DNA from: Yersinia massiliensis
GTDB lineage: Bacteria; Pseudomonadota; Gammaproteobacteria; Enterobacterales; Enterobacteriaceae
NCBI RefSeq assembly: GCF_003048255.1
Contig: NZ_CP028487.1
Coordinates: 2,108,001 to 2,172,000, forward strand
Reading direction: 5' to 3'
DNA length: 64,000 bases
Numbering within the stretch: position 1 is the first letter of the stretch; each line of letters opens with the position of its first letter. Below the pieces are notes generated by a model. The model was not told the DNA's origin, did no database searches, and saw only the letters and a list, made by a program, of their open reading frames with translations. Made by a program: the position numbers and the translations under genes. Below are positions 16,172 through 24,595 of the stretch, piece by piece.

Positions 16172-17158
16172 GATTTAAATCTCTGGTGCAGATAAGCCTA
16201 AATAGAATATCCAAGCATCAGATAATCTATATGCCTATCAAAAGTAATGATTGGTAATAAGCTAGTTATAATTAGGTAGAGGTTATCGTCTAAATCCTAA
16301 ACAGTTCTTTAACGGAAAGGTAAAACCTTAATTTAGGCTTTTCTCAGAATGGTTAAGATATAATAAAGAAGAGCTTGGATATATCTTAATTTGTCTTTTT
16401 TACATGAAATTGACAATAATTCACAGAATGAAATAGTTTTTGTGACTGACTAATATCTCCATTTTTTTATATATTTATACAGTTTACAAAAAGAGAAAGC
16501 GCACCTTTCTAGTGCAGGGTGGTTAATTTCTATACGCTTCGCTATTGATAATACTTAATAATGAAATTTTCGTGAAGTTAATTTCATTCGAGCTGGCAGA
16601 GGTATTTTATTGGGCATTAGTGTTTGTTGAGCTTATTTTATATTGGTTGTTTTTGCTCCTATCTCAGTTTTTTACGTCATCACTATTAATAAAATATTCA
16701 TATGTCTTAGTCGAGGAGAAGATAAGGACTATAACCTGAGGTTATGTAAGGAGTTAGTCTAAACGTCTAAGACTGAGGGACTGTACGATGCTTGGATACC
16801 AGTATCTGCGACAGGAGCGTGATATATTCAATTATTATATATTTAATGCTAATAAATTTTATACCCATACATTTTTGGTCACGCTCAAAACATGCCAATC
16901 ACGAGATGGCGACGTAAGAAAAATTATAAAAAGAGTTAGCCTAAATGTTAAAAGCCAGTAAGAAAGCGGGGCGAATCAGTATAAAAAAATAGAGCAGAAA
17001 ATACGATGACCTTCAACAGGTTTTAGCATATTTAAGCATTCTTTATGTGCAACCGATTCAAATATGTGCGACAGGTTCACCCTTGATTAAAAATGGCTTG
17101 CCATCGAATTCAGAGTATGTGATAACGCATATGGGTAAAACGAGGTACAGTTCTGTAT
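16172..17158. other. Long gene-free AT-rich region with two repeated boxes upstream of yobF-cspC
   Basis: Nearly 1 kb without a supported gene. A 64-codon T-rich frame at 16545 starts with TTG and has no ribosome site, so it is not annotated. Two short boxes occur twice in the same order. GAGTTAGTCTAAACGT at 16751 recurs as GAGTTAGCCTAAATGT at 16933. TATCTGCGACAGG at 16803 recurs as TATGTGCGACAGG at 17063. This suggests a duplicated and diverged promoter or leader segment ahead of yobF. Confidence 0.5.
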
Positions 17159-17275
17159 ATGTGTGGCATTTTCAGTAAAGAAGTTCTGAGTAAAGACGTT
17201 AGCGTTGAATACCGCTTCTCTGCCGATCCTTATCTTAGTGCCTCAAGCAGTAACGACTCTAGTTTGTCTATGTAA
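17159..17275 (+). CDS. yobF: Small stress protein YobF
   Basis: A 38-residue protein, [20 protein letters not shown]..., almost identical over the first 25 residues to E. coli YobF (47 residues), but ending earlier (SSLSM). E. coli YobF accumulates after heat and other stresses and is cotranscribed with cspC, as here with a 42-bp gap. The nearest purine-rich site (CGAGGT) lies about 14 bases upstream, so translation initiation may be weak or structured. Confidence 0.88.
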   Translation: MCGIFSKEVLSKDVSVEYRFSADPYLSASSSNDSSLSM

Positions 17276-17317
17276 ACGCCTACGGGCGAGTTAAACAATC
17301 CAAAGGAAATACTCAAG

Positions 17318-17527
17318 ATGGCAAAGATCAAAGGTCAAGTTAAGTGGTTCAACGAGTCTAAAGGTTTCGGTTTCATCACTCCAGCTGACGGCAGCAAAGA
17401 TGTGTTCGTACACTTCTCTGCAATCCAAGGTAATGGCTTCAAAACCTTGGCTGAAGGCCAGAACGTAGAGTTCGAAATCCAAGACGGTCAGAAAGGTCCG
17501 TCTGCAGTAAACGTTACTGCAATCTAA
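17318..17527 (+). CDS. cspC: Cold shock-like protein CspC
   Basis: A 69-residue single cold-shock domain with both RNA-binding motifs, KGFGFITP (RNP1) and DVFVHFSAI (RNP2). It differs from E. coli CspC at about one position. The ILE-poor C-terminus [10 protein letters not shown] and the GQVKWF start separate it from CspE. CspC binds mRNAs, acts as a transcription antiterminator and affects rpoS mRNA stability. AAGGAAAT precedes the start, and a terminator follows directly. It forms a unit with yobF. Confidence 0.95.
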   Translation: MAKIKGQVKWFNESKGFGFITPADGSKDVFVHFSAIQGNGFKTLAEGQNVEFEIQDGQKGPSAVNVTAI

Positions 17528-17546
17528 TCAGCACTTTTGCTGTAAT

Positions 17547-17573
17547 AAAACCCGCCATTGTGCGGGTTTTTCG
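17547..17573 (+). terminator. Rho-independent terminator of yobF-cspC
   Basis: Stem AACCCGC / GCGGGTT (as AAAACCCGC-CATT-GTGCGGGTTTTT) with a T-run, 20 bp after the cspC stop. Confidence 0.88.
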
Positions 17574-17601
17574 TTTCTGAAATCATCACGTGGTGAGTTC
17601 A

Positions 17602-18321
17602 TTAGGGCAGGATGATCAAGCCAGAATACTGATTGCGGCCTTTAATGCTTGGGTGCGTAGGATCAATTGCCTGTTGCTGGCTGGTACGACGATAGCTGGT
17701 GTACTTAAACTGAACTTTGCTCGCATCATCTTTATCCTGCACGATGGTACATATAGTACAACCGCCTATCAGTTCCACCTGCTGGATACCTGCGCCGCGT
17801 AATTGATGTTCAGCAATAGCCGCTAAGTTAAGGCGACGATAGCGGGGGGTAATAATGTTTTTTGCTAACGGCAATTGGTTAACAAACTGCTCGACTAACT
17901 CTTCGTTAACTTCATAACAGCAAGATCTTGCTGCTGGCCCAATAGCGGCAACCCAATTAGCGGGATCGTCATCGCGTGAGATACGTTCCACCATATTCAA
18001 GATAATGCCGTCAAGCAATCCGCGCCAACCCGCGTGAACAACCGCAATACCTTTGCCTTGTCGATGACTGAAAATGACTGGAAGGCAATCCGCCGTTAAC
18101 ACCGTTAACAATATTCCTGCTTGAGTGGTATAGAGGCCATCCGCTTCACCACATTCTTGCCGAGGCTGCGTGACATCGACAATTCTGGTGCCATGTACTT
18201 GCTTCTTATTGGCTTGCGATTCCTGAAAAGGCTGGAGATCGTCAGGTAAAAGAGACGATTTGTCACCAAAACCGTGGCGGATAGCGGCAATTTTGCTCAA
18301 TTGTGGTGAAAGGTCGGTCAT
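17602..18321 (-). CDS. PgeF/YfiH-family protein (peptidoglycan editing or polyphenol oxidase type)
   Basis: A 239-residue protein of the YfiH/LACC1 family. Motifs are KKQVHGTRI, TADCLPVIFSHRQG and VVHAGWRGLLDG, which provide the zinc- or copper-binding His-Cys-His set, and AAIGPAARSCCYEV. In E. coli PgeF clears non-canonical peptides from cell-wall precursors. Other members show purine nucleosidase or laccase-like activity. The usual GPCIG motif reads GPAAR here, so this may be a divergent paralogue of the standard yfiH gene, expected elsewhere near clpB. It is divergent from the FtsI paralogue, which may hint at a shared cell-wall role. Confidence 0.82.
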   Translation of the reverse strand: MTDLSPQLSKIAAIRHGFGDKSSLLPDDLQPFQESQANKKQVHGTRIVDVTQPRQECGEADGLYTTQAGILLTVLTADCLPVIFSHRQGKGIAVVHAGWRGLLDGIILNMVERISRDDDPANWVAAIGPAARSCCYEVNEELVEQFVNQLPLAKNIITPRYRRLNLAAIAEHQLRGAGIQQVELIGGCTICTIVQDKDDASKVQFKYTSYRRTSQQQAIDPTHPSIKGRNQYSGLIILP

Positions 18322-18522
18322 CAGGTTTACCTACTGAGGGAAAAATACGCCATTCAGTGTAAGCCGTTTTTGAATCGATTGACCAGTCGCCTGTTCGATT
18401 AAATGCTCGTTAGCGAATTGTTGCAATATAACGCACCTTGTATCACTGTTTTAGCCCTTTCATGCCGTTGGATAGGGTTTAATGGCAACTAAATTCCAAG
18501 CAGGCAGTCAGGGTTGATCTCA

Positions 18523-20232
18523 ATGATTTCTAAACCAAAAAATGACAGTAATAACTTTATTCGATGGCGTTTTGGTTTGCTGTGTGGCTGCATTTTATTG
18601 TCATTCTTGGGGCTGACCGCCCGGGTCGCCTGGCTGCAAATTATTGAGCCAGACCACTTGGTCAAGGAAGAGGATATGCGCTCCGTGCGCGTGGAAGAAA
18701 CGCCTAATACACGTGGCATGATTACTGATCGTAATGACCACCCCTTGGCTGTCAGTGTCCCTGTCGCTGCTGTTTGGGCAGATCCCAAAACAGTGATAGA
18801 GAAGGGCGGTGTTGTTGCAAATGAGCGTTGGCATGCATTGGCACAAGCACTGAACCTTCCACTCGAACAGGTGAACAACCGCATATCGCTGGCCCCTAAT
18901 GCGCGTTTTATCTATCTCGCCCGCCAAGTTGAACCTAATGTCGCTGACTATGTTCGACGCCTGAAATTACCCGGTATCGAAACGAAAGTGGAGTCACGGC
19001 GTTTTTACCCCACAGGAGATGTGGCTGCAAATCTAATCGGCTTTACCAATATCGATGATCAAGGCATCGAAGGGGTAGAGAAAAGTTTCAACTCGCTACT
19101 GAGTGGTACGGCAGGTAGTCGGGTGGTGCGAAAAGATCGTTTTGGTCGAGTGATTGAGGATATTGCTTCGACAGACAGCCAACCTGGGCAAAATGTCCAG
19201 CTCAGTATTGATGAACGGTTGCAGGCAGAAACCTCGCATGCATTATCCAATGCCGTCATGTTCAATAAAGCAGACTCTGGCTCCGCTGTGGTTATTGATG
19301 TCAACACGGGAGAGGTTTTGGCAATGGCGAACTACCCGACATTCAACCCCAATAATCGCATGGCAGCGCCGGAAGAGAATTTCCGCAACCGCGCCATTAG
19401 CGATATTTTTGAACCGGGTTCTACCGTCAAACCGATGGTCGTGATGACGGCATTACAACGGCATTTAGTTAAGTCGGATACTGTTTTGGATACTCGCCCC
19501 TATATTCTGAGCGGCCATCAAATCAAAGATGTGGGCTATTATCCGGCATTATCATTGACTGGCGTATTACAAAAATCGAGTGATGTGGGGGTTTCTCGTT
19601 TGGCGTTGGCCATGCCCGCTGCTGCATTAACGGAAACCTATAGCTTATTTGGTCTGGGGAAGCCAACAGAATTAGGATTAACAGGTGAAAGCAGTGGGTT
19701 GATGCCGCATCGACAGCGCTGGAGTGATCTTGACCGTGCGACGTTTTCCTTTGGCTATGGCTTGATGGTGACACCACTACAATTAGCGCGTGTGTATGCC
19801 ACGATTGGCAGCTTTGGCATTTATCGGCCCTTGTCGATTACCAAAGTGGATCCCCCGATAGTTGGGCGGCGAGTTTTCCCGGAAAGTGAAGTGCGGCAGG
19901 TTGAGCATATGATGGAAAGTGTCGCATTGCCGGGTGGTGGCGGGATTAAAGCGGCGGTAAGAGGATACCGTGTTGCCATTAAGACAGGAACGGCAAAGAA
20001 GATTGGCCCAAATGGCCAATATATTGATAAGTATGTGGCGTACACCGCAGGCGTTGCACCGGCGAGTCAACCTCGCTTCGCGTTAGTCGTGGTCATTAAT
20101 AATCCGCAAGGCGGAAAATACTATGGCGGTGCTGTTTCTGCGCCGGTTTTCAGCGATATTATGGGGCAAATTTTGCGTACGATGAATGTGGAGCCCGATG
20201 CGATTTCCATTGAGGCCATCCGACACAGCTAA
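18523..20232 (+). CDS. FtsI/PBP3 paralogue, class B penicillin-binding protein
   Basis: A 569-residue peptidoglycan transpeptidase anchored by one N-terminal helix (LLCGCILLSFLGLTARVAWL). A pedestal domain is followed by the transpeptidase domain with STVK at 300-303 (active Ser300), SSD at 352-354 and KTGT at 487-490. Spacing matches E. coli FtsI (307, 359, 494) with a constant shift of 7. The second motif in FtsI is SSN. Here it is SSD. The gene stands alone, outside a division-wall cluster, so it is a second PBP3, comparable to Salmonella PBP3SAL, which works in acid conditions. The start at 18523 is preferred over a TTG at 18514. Confidence 0.9.
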   Translation: MISKPKNDSNNFIRWRFGLLCGCILLSFLGLTARVAWLQIIEPDHLVKEEDMRSVRVEETPNTRGMITDRNDHPLAVSVPVAAVWADPKTVIEKGGVVANERWHALAQALNLPLEQVNNRISLAPNARFIYLARQVEPNVADYVRRLKLPGIETKVESRRFYPTGDVAANLIGFTNIDDQGIEGVEKSFNSLLSGTAGSRVVRKDRFGRVIEDIASTDSQPGQNVQLSIDERLQAETSHALSNAVMFNKADSGSAVVIDVNTGEVLAMANYPTFNPNNRMAAPEENFRNRAISDIFEPGSTVKPMVVMTALQRHLVKSDTVLDTRPYILSGHQIKDVGYYPALSLTGVLQKSSDVGVSRLALAMPAAALTETYSLFGLGKPTELGLTGESSGLMPHRQRWSDLDRATFSFGYGLMVTPLQLARVYATIGSFGIYRPLSITKVDPPIVGRRVFPESEVRQVEHMMESVALPGGGGIKAAVRGYRVAIKTGTAKKIGPNGQYIDKYVAYTAGVAPASQPRFALVVVINNPQGGKYYGGAVSAPVFSDIMGQILRTMNVEPDAISIEAIRHS

Positions 20233-20346
20233 GCGCTGGGATATACGGACATAACAGTGGCTTGCAACCTCATAAACGCTTCTTTAGACTAACGCCGTGT
20301 CTGCCTACGATTGGGCGGTTAATTATCTGTTATTTGGAACTCAACG

Positions 20347-21252
20347 ATGTCTTATCAGTGCCCCCTTTGCCATCAACCCTTGCTAAAAAGCTCGCAGCAG
20401 TGGCGTTGCAGCAATAATCATCAGTTTGATTGCGCCAAAGAGGGTTACGTTAATTTGATGCCAGTGCAGCATAAAGGCTCCAAACAACCGGGCGATAGCC
20501 CTGAGATGATGCAAGCACGGCGGGCGTTTCTGGATGCGGGCTATTATCAGCCTTTGCAGCAGCGAATTTGTAGATTGCTTGATTCGGCGTTACCGTTAGA
20601 TGCCGCCATGTTGTTGGATATTGGTTGTGGGGAAGGTTATTACACGGCAGCAGTGGCTGATCAGCTAAACCGGCAGCGGAAAATGTCTATTTTTGGTTTA
20701 GATGTGGCAAAAGTCGCTGTTCGATATGGCGCTAAACGCTACCATCAGGTGAATTTCTGCGTAGCCTCCAGTCACAGATTACCCTTTGCCAATCATTCAC
20801 TTGACGCCGTTTTACGTATTTATGCCCCTTGCAAAGCAGCCGAGCTAGCTCGCACGGTGAAACCCGGTGGGATTGTGGTCACGGTTGCGCCGGGGCCGCG
20901 TCACCTTTATCAATTAAAAGCGCTAATTTACGCACAAGTGCAACTTCATGATGACACGGAAGAATCTCTGGAAGGGTTTGAACTCGTAAGCCGTGAAACA
21001 CTGGCCTATGAAATGGTACTCAGTGGCAAACAAGGTTTTAACTTATTGCAGATGACGCCCTTTGCTTGGCGCGCCAGCGCGGAAACTGGGCAAGAATTAG
21101 CCGCCTCTCAGACATTCACTTGCGAAACTGATTTTGTTATTGCTCTGCATCGCCGTAAAGCTGAAGCCTCCGCTGCTGAAACTCATGAACCTGCGGTTGA
21201 ATGTCTCGATGCGGTTGAATGTTGCGATGTAGTTGAATGCCACGAAAAGTAA
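20347..21252 (+). CDS. rlmA: 23S rRNA (guanine745-N1)-methyltransferase RlmA with a repeat-bearing tail
   Basis: A 301-residue SAM-dependent enzyme that methylates G745 of 23S rRNA. The N-terminal zinc finger is visible (CPLCHQPL...[14 protein letters not shown]), followed by the SAM-binding site [15 protein letters not shown]. coli RlmA has 269 residues. Here about 30 extra residues end in three copies of a six-residue unit around VEC ([18 protein letters not shown]). The tail is not part of the known fold. The order rlmA near cspC and mntP follows E. coli, with insertions between them. Confidence 0.9.
   Translation: MSYQCPLCHQPLLKSSQQWRCSNNHQFDCAKEGYVNLMPVQHKGSKQPGDSPEMMQARRAFLDAGYYQPLQQRICRLLDSALPLDAAMLLDIGCGEGYYTAAVADQLNRQRKMSIFGLDVAKVAVRYGAKRYHQVNFCVASSHRLPFANHSLDAVLRIYAPCKAAELARTVKPGGIVVTVAPGPRHLYQLKALIYAQVQLHDDTEESLEGFELVSRETLAYEMVLSGKQGFNLLQMTPFAWRASAETGQELAASQTFTCETDFVIALHRRKAEASAAETHEPAVECLDAVECCDVVECHEK
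21193..21246 (+). repeat. Three 18-bp tandem repeats at the 3' end of rlmA
   Basis: Units at 21193-21210, 21211-21228 and 21229-21246, built on GCGGTTGAATGTnnCGAT. Units 1 and 2 differ at two or three positions and unit 3 is more diverged. Because 18 is a multiple of 3, copy number changes would keep the frame. Confidence 0.85.
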
Positions 21253-21468
21253 ACAAACCTTAGCATGCCTGAAAGGACTCGGGCTGCGAAATACATCGAG
21301 TTGATTAATTTTAATTTGAATAATCAGGCATGAAATATAATTTAATGGGAATGAATCCCCTAATGTTAATATTATTCTCTGGTAATAGCGTATAAATATG
21401 CCCTGGTGTGGCATTGAGTATTAACTTAAGTCAAATTTATCGCGTTATATTATTATAATATACTGACG

Positions 21469-21747
21469 TTACTTTAGATCTAGATTCCGCCAAGTTCGTC
21501 CGCCGGACTCAGTGACCAATATCGAAGGAATAAATCTGATTTGTTCAGCAATTTTTAGTGCTAAATCAGCAACTTCCTGCTTATTCAATGTGCCGCTACC
21601 ATAATTGAATTCTCCTTCAGGTAATTTGTAGACTTTATCTCTACCAATGAGACGGGTAAATCCCGCATCAGTCATTTTCTTATTAAGTGCTTCGTAATCG
21701 CCTTCTACTGCATTATGCAAAACAACACTGACCGTGAAATACGGCAT
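21469..21747 (-). CDS. Small cytoplasmic protein, DUF2622-like
   Basis: A 92-residue protein without signal peptide or membrane helix. It begins MPYFTVSVVLHNAVEGDYEA, contains YKLPEGEFNYGSG, and ends in ILVTESGGRTWRNLDLK. The alternating strand/helix pattern and the SGGRTW ending recall DUF2622 proteins found in enterobacterial chromosomes and prophages. The family name is from recollection and the function is unknown. It lies alone between rlmA and a diguanylate cyclase. Confidence 0.65.
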   Translation of the reverse strand: MPYFTVSVVLHNAVEGDYEALNKKMTDAGFTRLIGRDKVYKLPEGEFNYGSGTLNKQEVADLALKIAEQIRFIPSILVTESGGRTWRNLDLK

Positions 21748-21919
21748 ATTTATCGTTCCAATTTAACAGACAATGTTGCTTATATATCACACTGGGGGAA
21801 AGTATATTTTGACCGGCGTCTAATTGCTGACAGTACGGTGTAATTAACCTTGCAAAATGTATGCGTTTGTCACTGAGACATGATTGAGGGGCAATGATTG
21901 CCCCAAGTGAAGATGAGGG

Positions 21920-24001
21920 CTAGAGAGCGAAGGATAACCGGTTACGTCCAGCGTGTTTGGCTGCATAACACGCAATATCTGCCTGACGCATCGCTTGTGC
22001 AGCGGTTTCTGATTGGCGATTTAAGATGACGGCCCCCAGACTTGCCGTGAAGGTGTACGATTGACCGTGCCAATGGAATTGGATAGTGGAAATATCGGTA
22101 ACCACCTGCTCGAGGATGTCAGTCGCGGGCTTATTTTTACAATTAAATAGCACGATTGCGAATTCATCCCCACCTAGACGAGCAACAATATCATTTTCAC
22201 GGACGGCTTGTTGCATGGTCTGTGCCACCATTCGCAGCACCATATCGCCGGCTTCATGGCCGGCGGTATCATTAACATCCTTGAAGAAATCTAAATCCAC
22301 GTAACAGAGAATATGCTGCTCATTGTCGCTCAATTCACTAAGGCTATCTGCTAGCCGTTCTTCTAACCGTCGCCGATTAATCAGGCCTGTGAGCATGTCA
22401 TGATTCGCCTGATACTGCAGTTCACGCTGTTCATGGCGTGCGCGAGTCACGTCTTGGAACACCACGACGGCACCGGTGAGTTGGTTGTCACGATCGTGAA
22501 TGGGCGAGGCTGAACAACGAATTTCTTGGCGCTCGCCTTGGCTTGATAATAGCTGGCTACCTTCTGGTAATAGCGTATGACGCCCTTCATTCAAACACTG
22601 GTTGAAGGCGTCGAGTCGGTTTTTATCCTGTAACGGGGACCACAAAATAAAGACGTCTTCAATGGGCAGACCACAGGATTCATTCTGGCTACGGCCCGTC
22701 ATCTCTTCAGCTTTGGGGTTCATTAATACAACACGGCCCTCACAATCGAGAGAGATAATCCCTTCCTGAATAGATGACAGCACTCGATGAAGCTGTTCGC
22801 GTTCCTCATAGCGAGCCACTTCACTGGCCCGAAGCGCATCTTCGCGTTGCTTACGTTCGCTCATATCGCGGATTATTTTGGCGTAACCCAGTAGTTTGCC
22901 ACTGTTATCGTGAACCACAGTGATGATAGTGACCGCCCAAAAACGGGTCATATCTTTGCGCACCAGCCAGCCTTCACGTTCCATGCGGCCAGCAGATGCC
23001 GCGGTTTTCAGTAACTTTTCCGGCAGCCCCGCCGCGATATCTTCTGGCAAGAAGAAACAGCCAAAGTGTTGAGCGATAATCTCATTACTGGCATAACCGA
23101 TATTACGTTCTGCTCCATGGTTCCAGGTATTAACCCGCCCCCAAGGGTCAAGCATCAAAATAGCGTAATCTTCCACGGTATCAACCATCAGGCGAAAACG
23201 TTCTTCACTGATGCGCAAAGCTTCTTCACGTTGGCGGCGTTCCGTCAGGTCGCGGACAATTTTGGTAAAACCCAACAGCTTTCCGTTGTCATCATGCATC
23301 GGGTTAATCGCCACGCTGGCCCAATAGCGGATACCATTTTTACGTACATGCCAGCCTTCCGTCTGGAAATTACCTTCAGCAATCGCTTTGGCGAGGGACT
23401 TTTCCGGAAGACCAGCAGAGATATCCTCTTGGGTGAATAACAAGGCAAAGTGTTCACCAATAATTTCATCGCTGGTGTAACCCTCATTGCGCTCTCCGCC
23501 TTTGTTCCACGTCAGAATACGCCCATGGGTATCAATCATATAGATGGCGTAATCTTCGACTTCGCTGATTAAATGGCGGAACTGTTCCTCACTTTTGCGT
23601 AGCGCATTTTCTCGCTGCCATTTATCGGTCAGGTCACGTGTGACATGAACAAATCCTTGCAAATTGTTGTCAGCATCATGCAAAGCATTGAGGGTGAGAT
23701 TACCCCAAAAGCGTTTGCCATTTTTCCGTACTCGCCAGCCTTGAGTTTCATAATGACCAAACTGATTGGCGTGCTGTAGCCCTTTGCTTGGCAGCTTTCC
23801 AGCCAAATCTTCTGGTGTATAAAATAGCTCGAAGGATTGGCCAATGATCTCTTCCGCAGCATAACCGGTGTTGCGTTCGGCACCGCTGTTCCAAGTCAGG
23901 ATATGCCCTTGGGCATCAATGATGTAGATGGCATAGTCATCAACGGCTTCAATTAATAGCCGGAAAATGTGATCGTCAAATGATGCCGGATGCAGAGCCA
24001 T
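21920..24001 (-). CDS. Multi-PAS diguanylate cyclase
   Basis: A 693-residue cytoplasmic signalling protein with three closely similar PAS/PAC units in tandem (about 10-130, 135-255, 260-380), each with a NxGxER(N)xGY motif and a RKNG/RKD PAC segment. A fourth PAS domain (about 395-520) precedes a GGDEF domain (about 525-693). The active site GGDEF lies at 610-614 and an intact inhibitory site REND five residues before it. The tandem PAS units look like internal duplications and may sense redox state, oxygen or small ligands. No EAL domain is present. Monocistronic. Confidence 0.92.
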   Translation of the reverse strand: MALHPASFDDHIFRLLIEAVDDYAIYIIDAQGHILTWNSGAERNTGYAAEEIIGQSFELFYTPEDLAGKLPSKGLQHANQFGHYETQGWRVRKNGKRFWGNLTLNALHDADNNLQGFVHVTRDLTDKWQRENALRKSEEQFRHLISEVEDYAIYMIDTHGRILTWNKGGERNEGYTSDEIIGEHFALLFTQEDISAGLPEKSLAKAIAEGNFQTEGWHVRKNGIRYWASVAINPMHDDNGKLLGFTKIVRDLTERRQREEALRISEERFRLMVDTVEDYAILMLDPWGRVNTWNHGAERNIGYASNEIIAQHFGCFFLPEDIAAGLPEKLLKTAASAGRMEREGWLVRKDMTRFWAVTIITVVHDNSGKLLGYAKIIRDMSERKQREDALRASEVARYEEREQLHRVLSSIQEGIISLDCEGRVVLMNPKAEEMTGRSQNESCGLPIEDVFILWSPLQDKNRLDAFNQCLNEGRHTLLPEGSQLLSSQGERQEIRCSASPIHDRDNQLTGAVVVFQDVTRARHEQRELQYQANHDMLTGLINRRRLEERLADSLSELSDNEQHILCYVDLDFFKDVNDTAGHEAGDMVLRMVAQTMQQAVRENDIVARLGGDEFAIVLFNCKNKPATDILEQVVTDISTIQFHWHGQSYTFTASLGAVILNRQSETAAQAMRQADIACYAAKHAGRNRLSFAL

Positions 24002-24595
24002 TCCTGTATTTCCTTGAATTTTTAATCAACATACTATGGCAAAGCAAAAGAGTCGCCATAAGGTTAAGCGGTGATTGCGATAAAAGATATGAATCAGTTT
24101 ATCGCTAACATGAGAAAGTGGGTAATAAGATTTTTATTAATCTGAAAAAGGAATATAGCCAATAGTCGAAGGAGAATATCGCCAAAGATTGGGTGCTTAA
24201 GTGTCAAGCCTTTACTGGCAAGGCTTCTGGCGTTACGGCATTAAGTCGAAACTGTGCTAAGACTCTATTTTTCACCCTATAAATATTAGGGGTGAATATC
24301 CATTGAAAGTATAAAAATAATGACTTAAGTCGGAATAACTCATTATATCCAATCTATATAAATTCAATTTCCATACTGATTCTACTTTAATGACTTCACA
24401 TTTCATTGGGTAATAAACTGCTCAATAGTGATCAGGCCATTCACACAATAGCTCTAATTTTTTTACGCACTAAAAAATATTCCCCGTTAAGTACAGAAAT
24501 GCTTGCATCAGCAAGTGTTATCAGGATAATTCTGAATCCTTATAATAAGCATTCTCATTACTTGCAGGTTTACGAACTTCAGGGGCATCAAATCA
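24002..24595. other. Gene-free region upstream of the TonB receptor with a possible Fur site
   Basis: About 590 bases between divergent genes. A hairpin GCGATAAA / TTTATCGC lies at 24075-24101. At 24541-24559, 37 bases before the receptor start, TATAATAAGCATTCTCATT agrees with the Fur consensus at about 11 of 19 positions, a weak match but in a plausible place for an iron-transport gene. Confidence 0.4.

Noticed and set aside
16545..16739. 64-codon hydrophobic frame in the region between pagP and yobF
   Set aside because: TTG start, no ribosome site, and the hydrophobic composition follows from T-rich DNA. The region has regulatory repeats instead.
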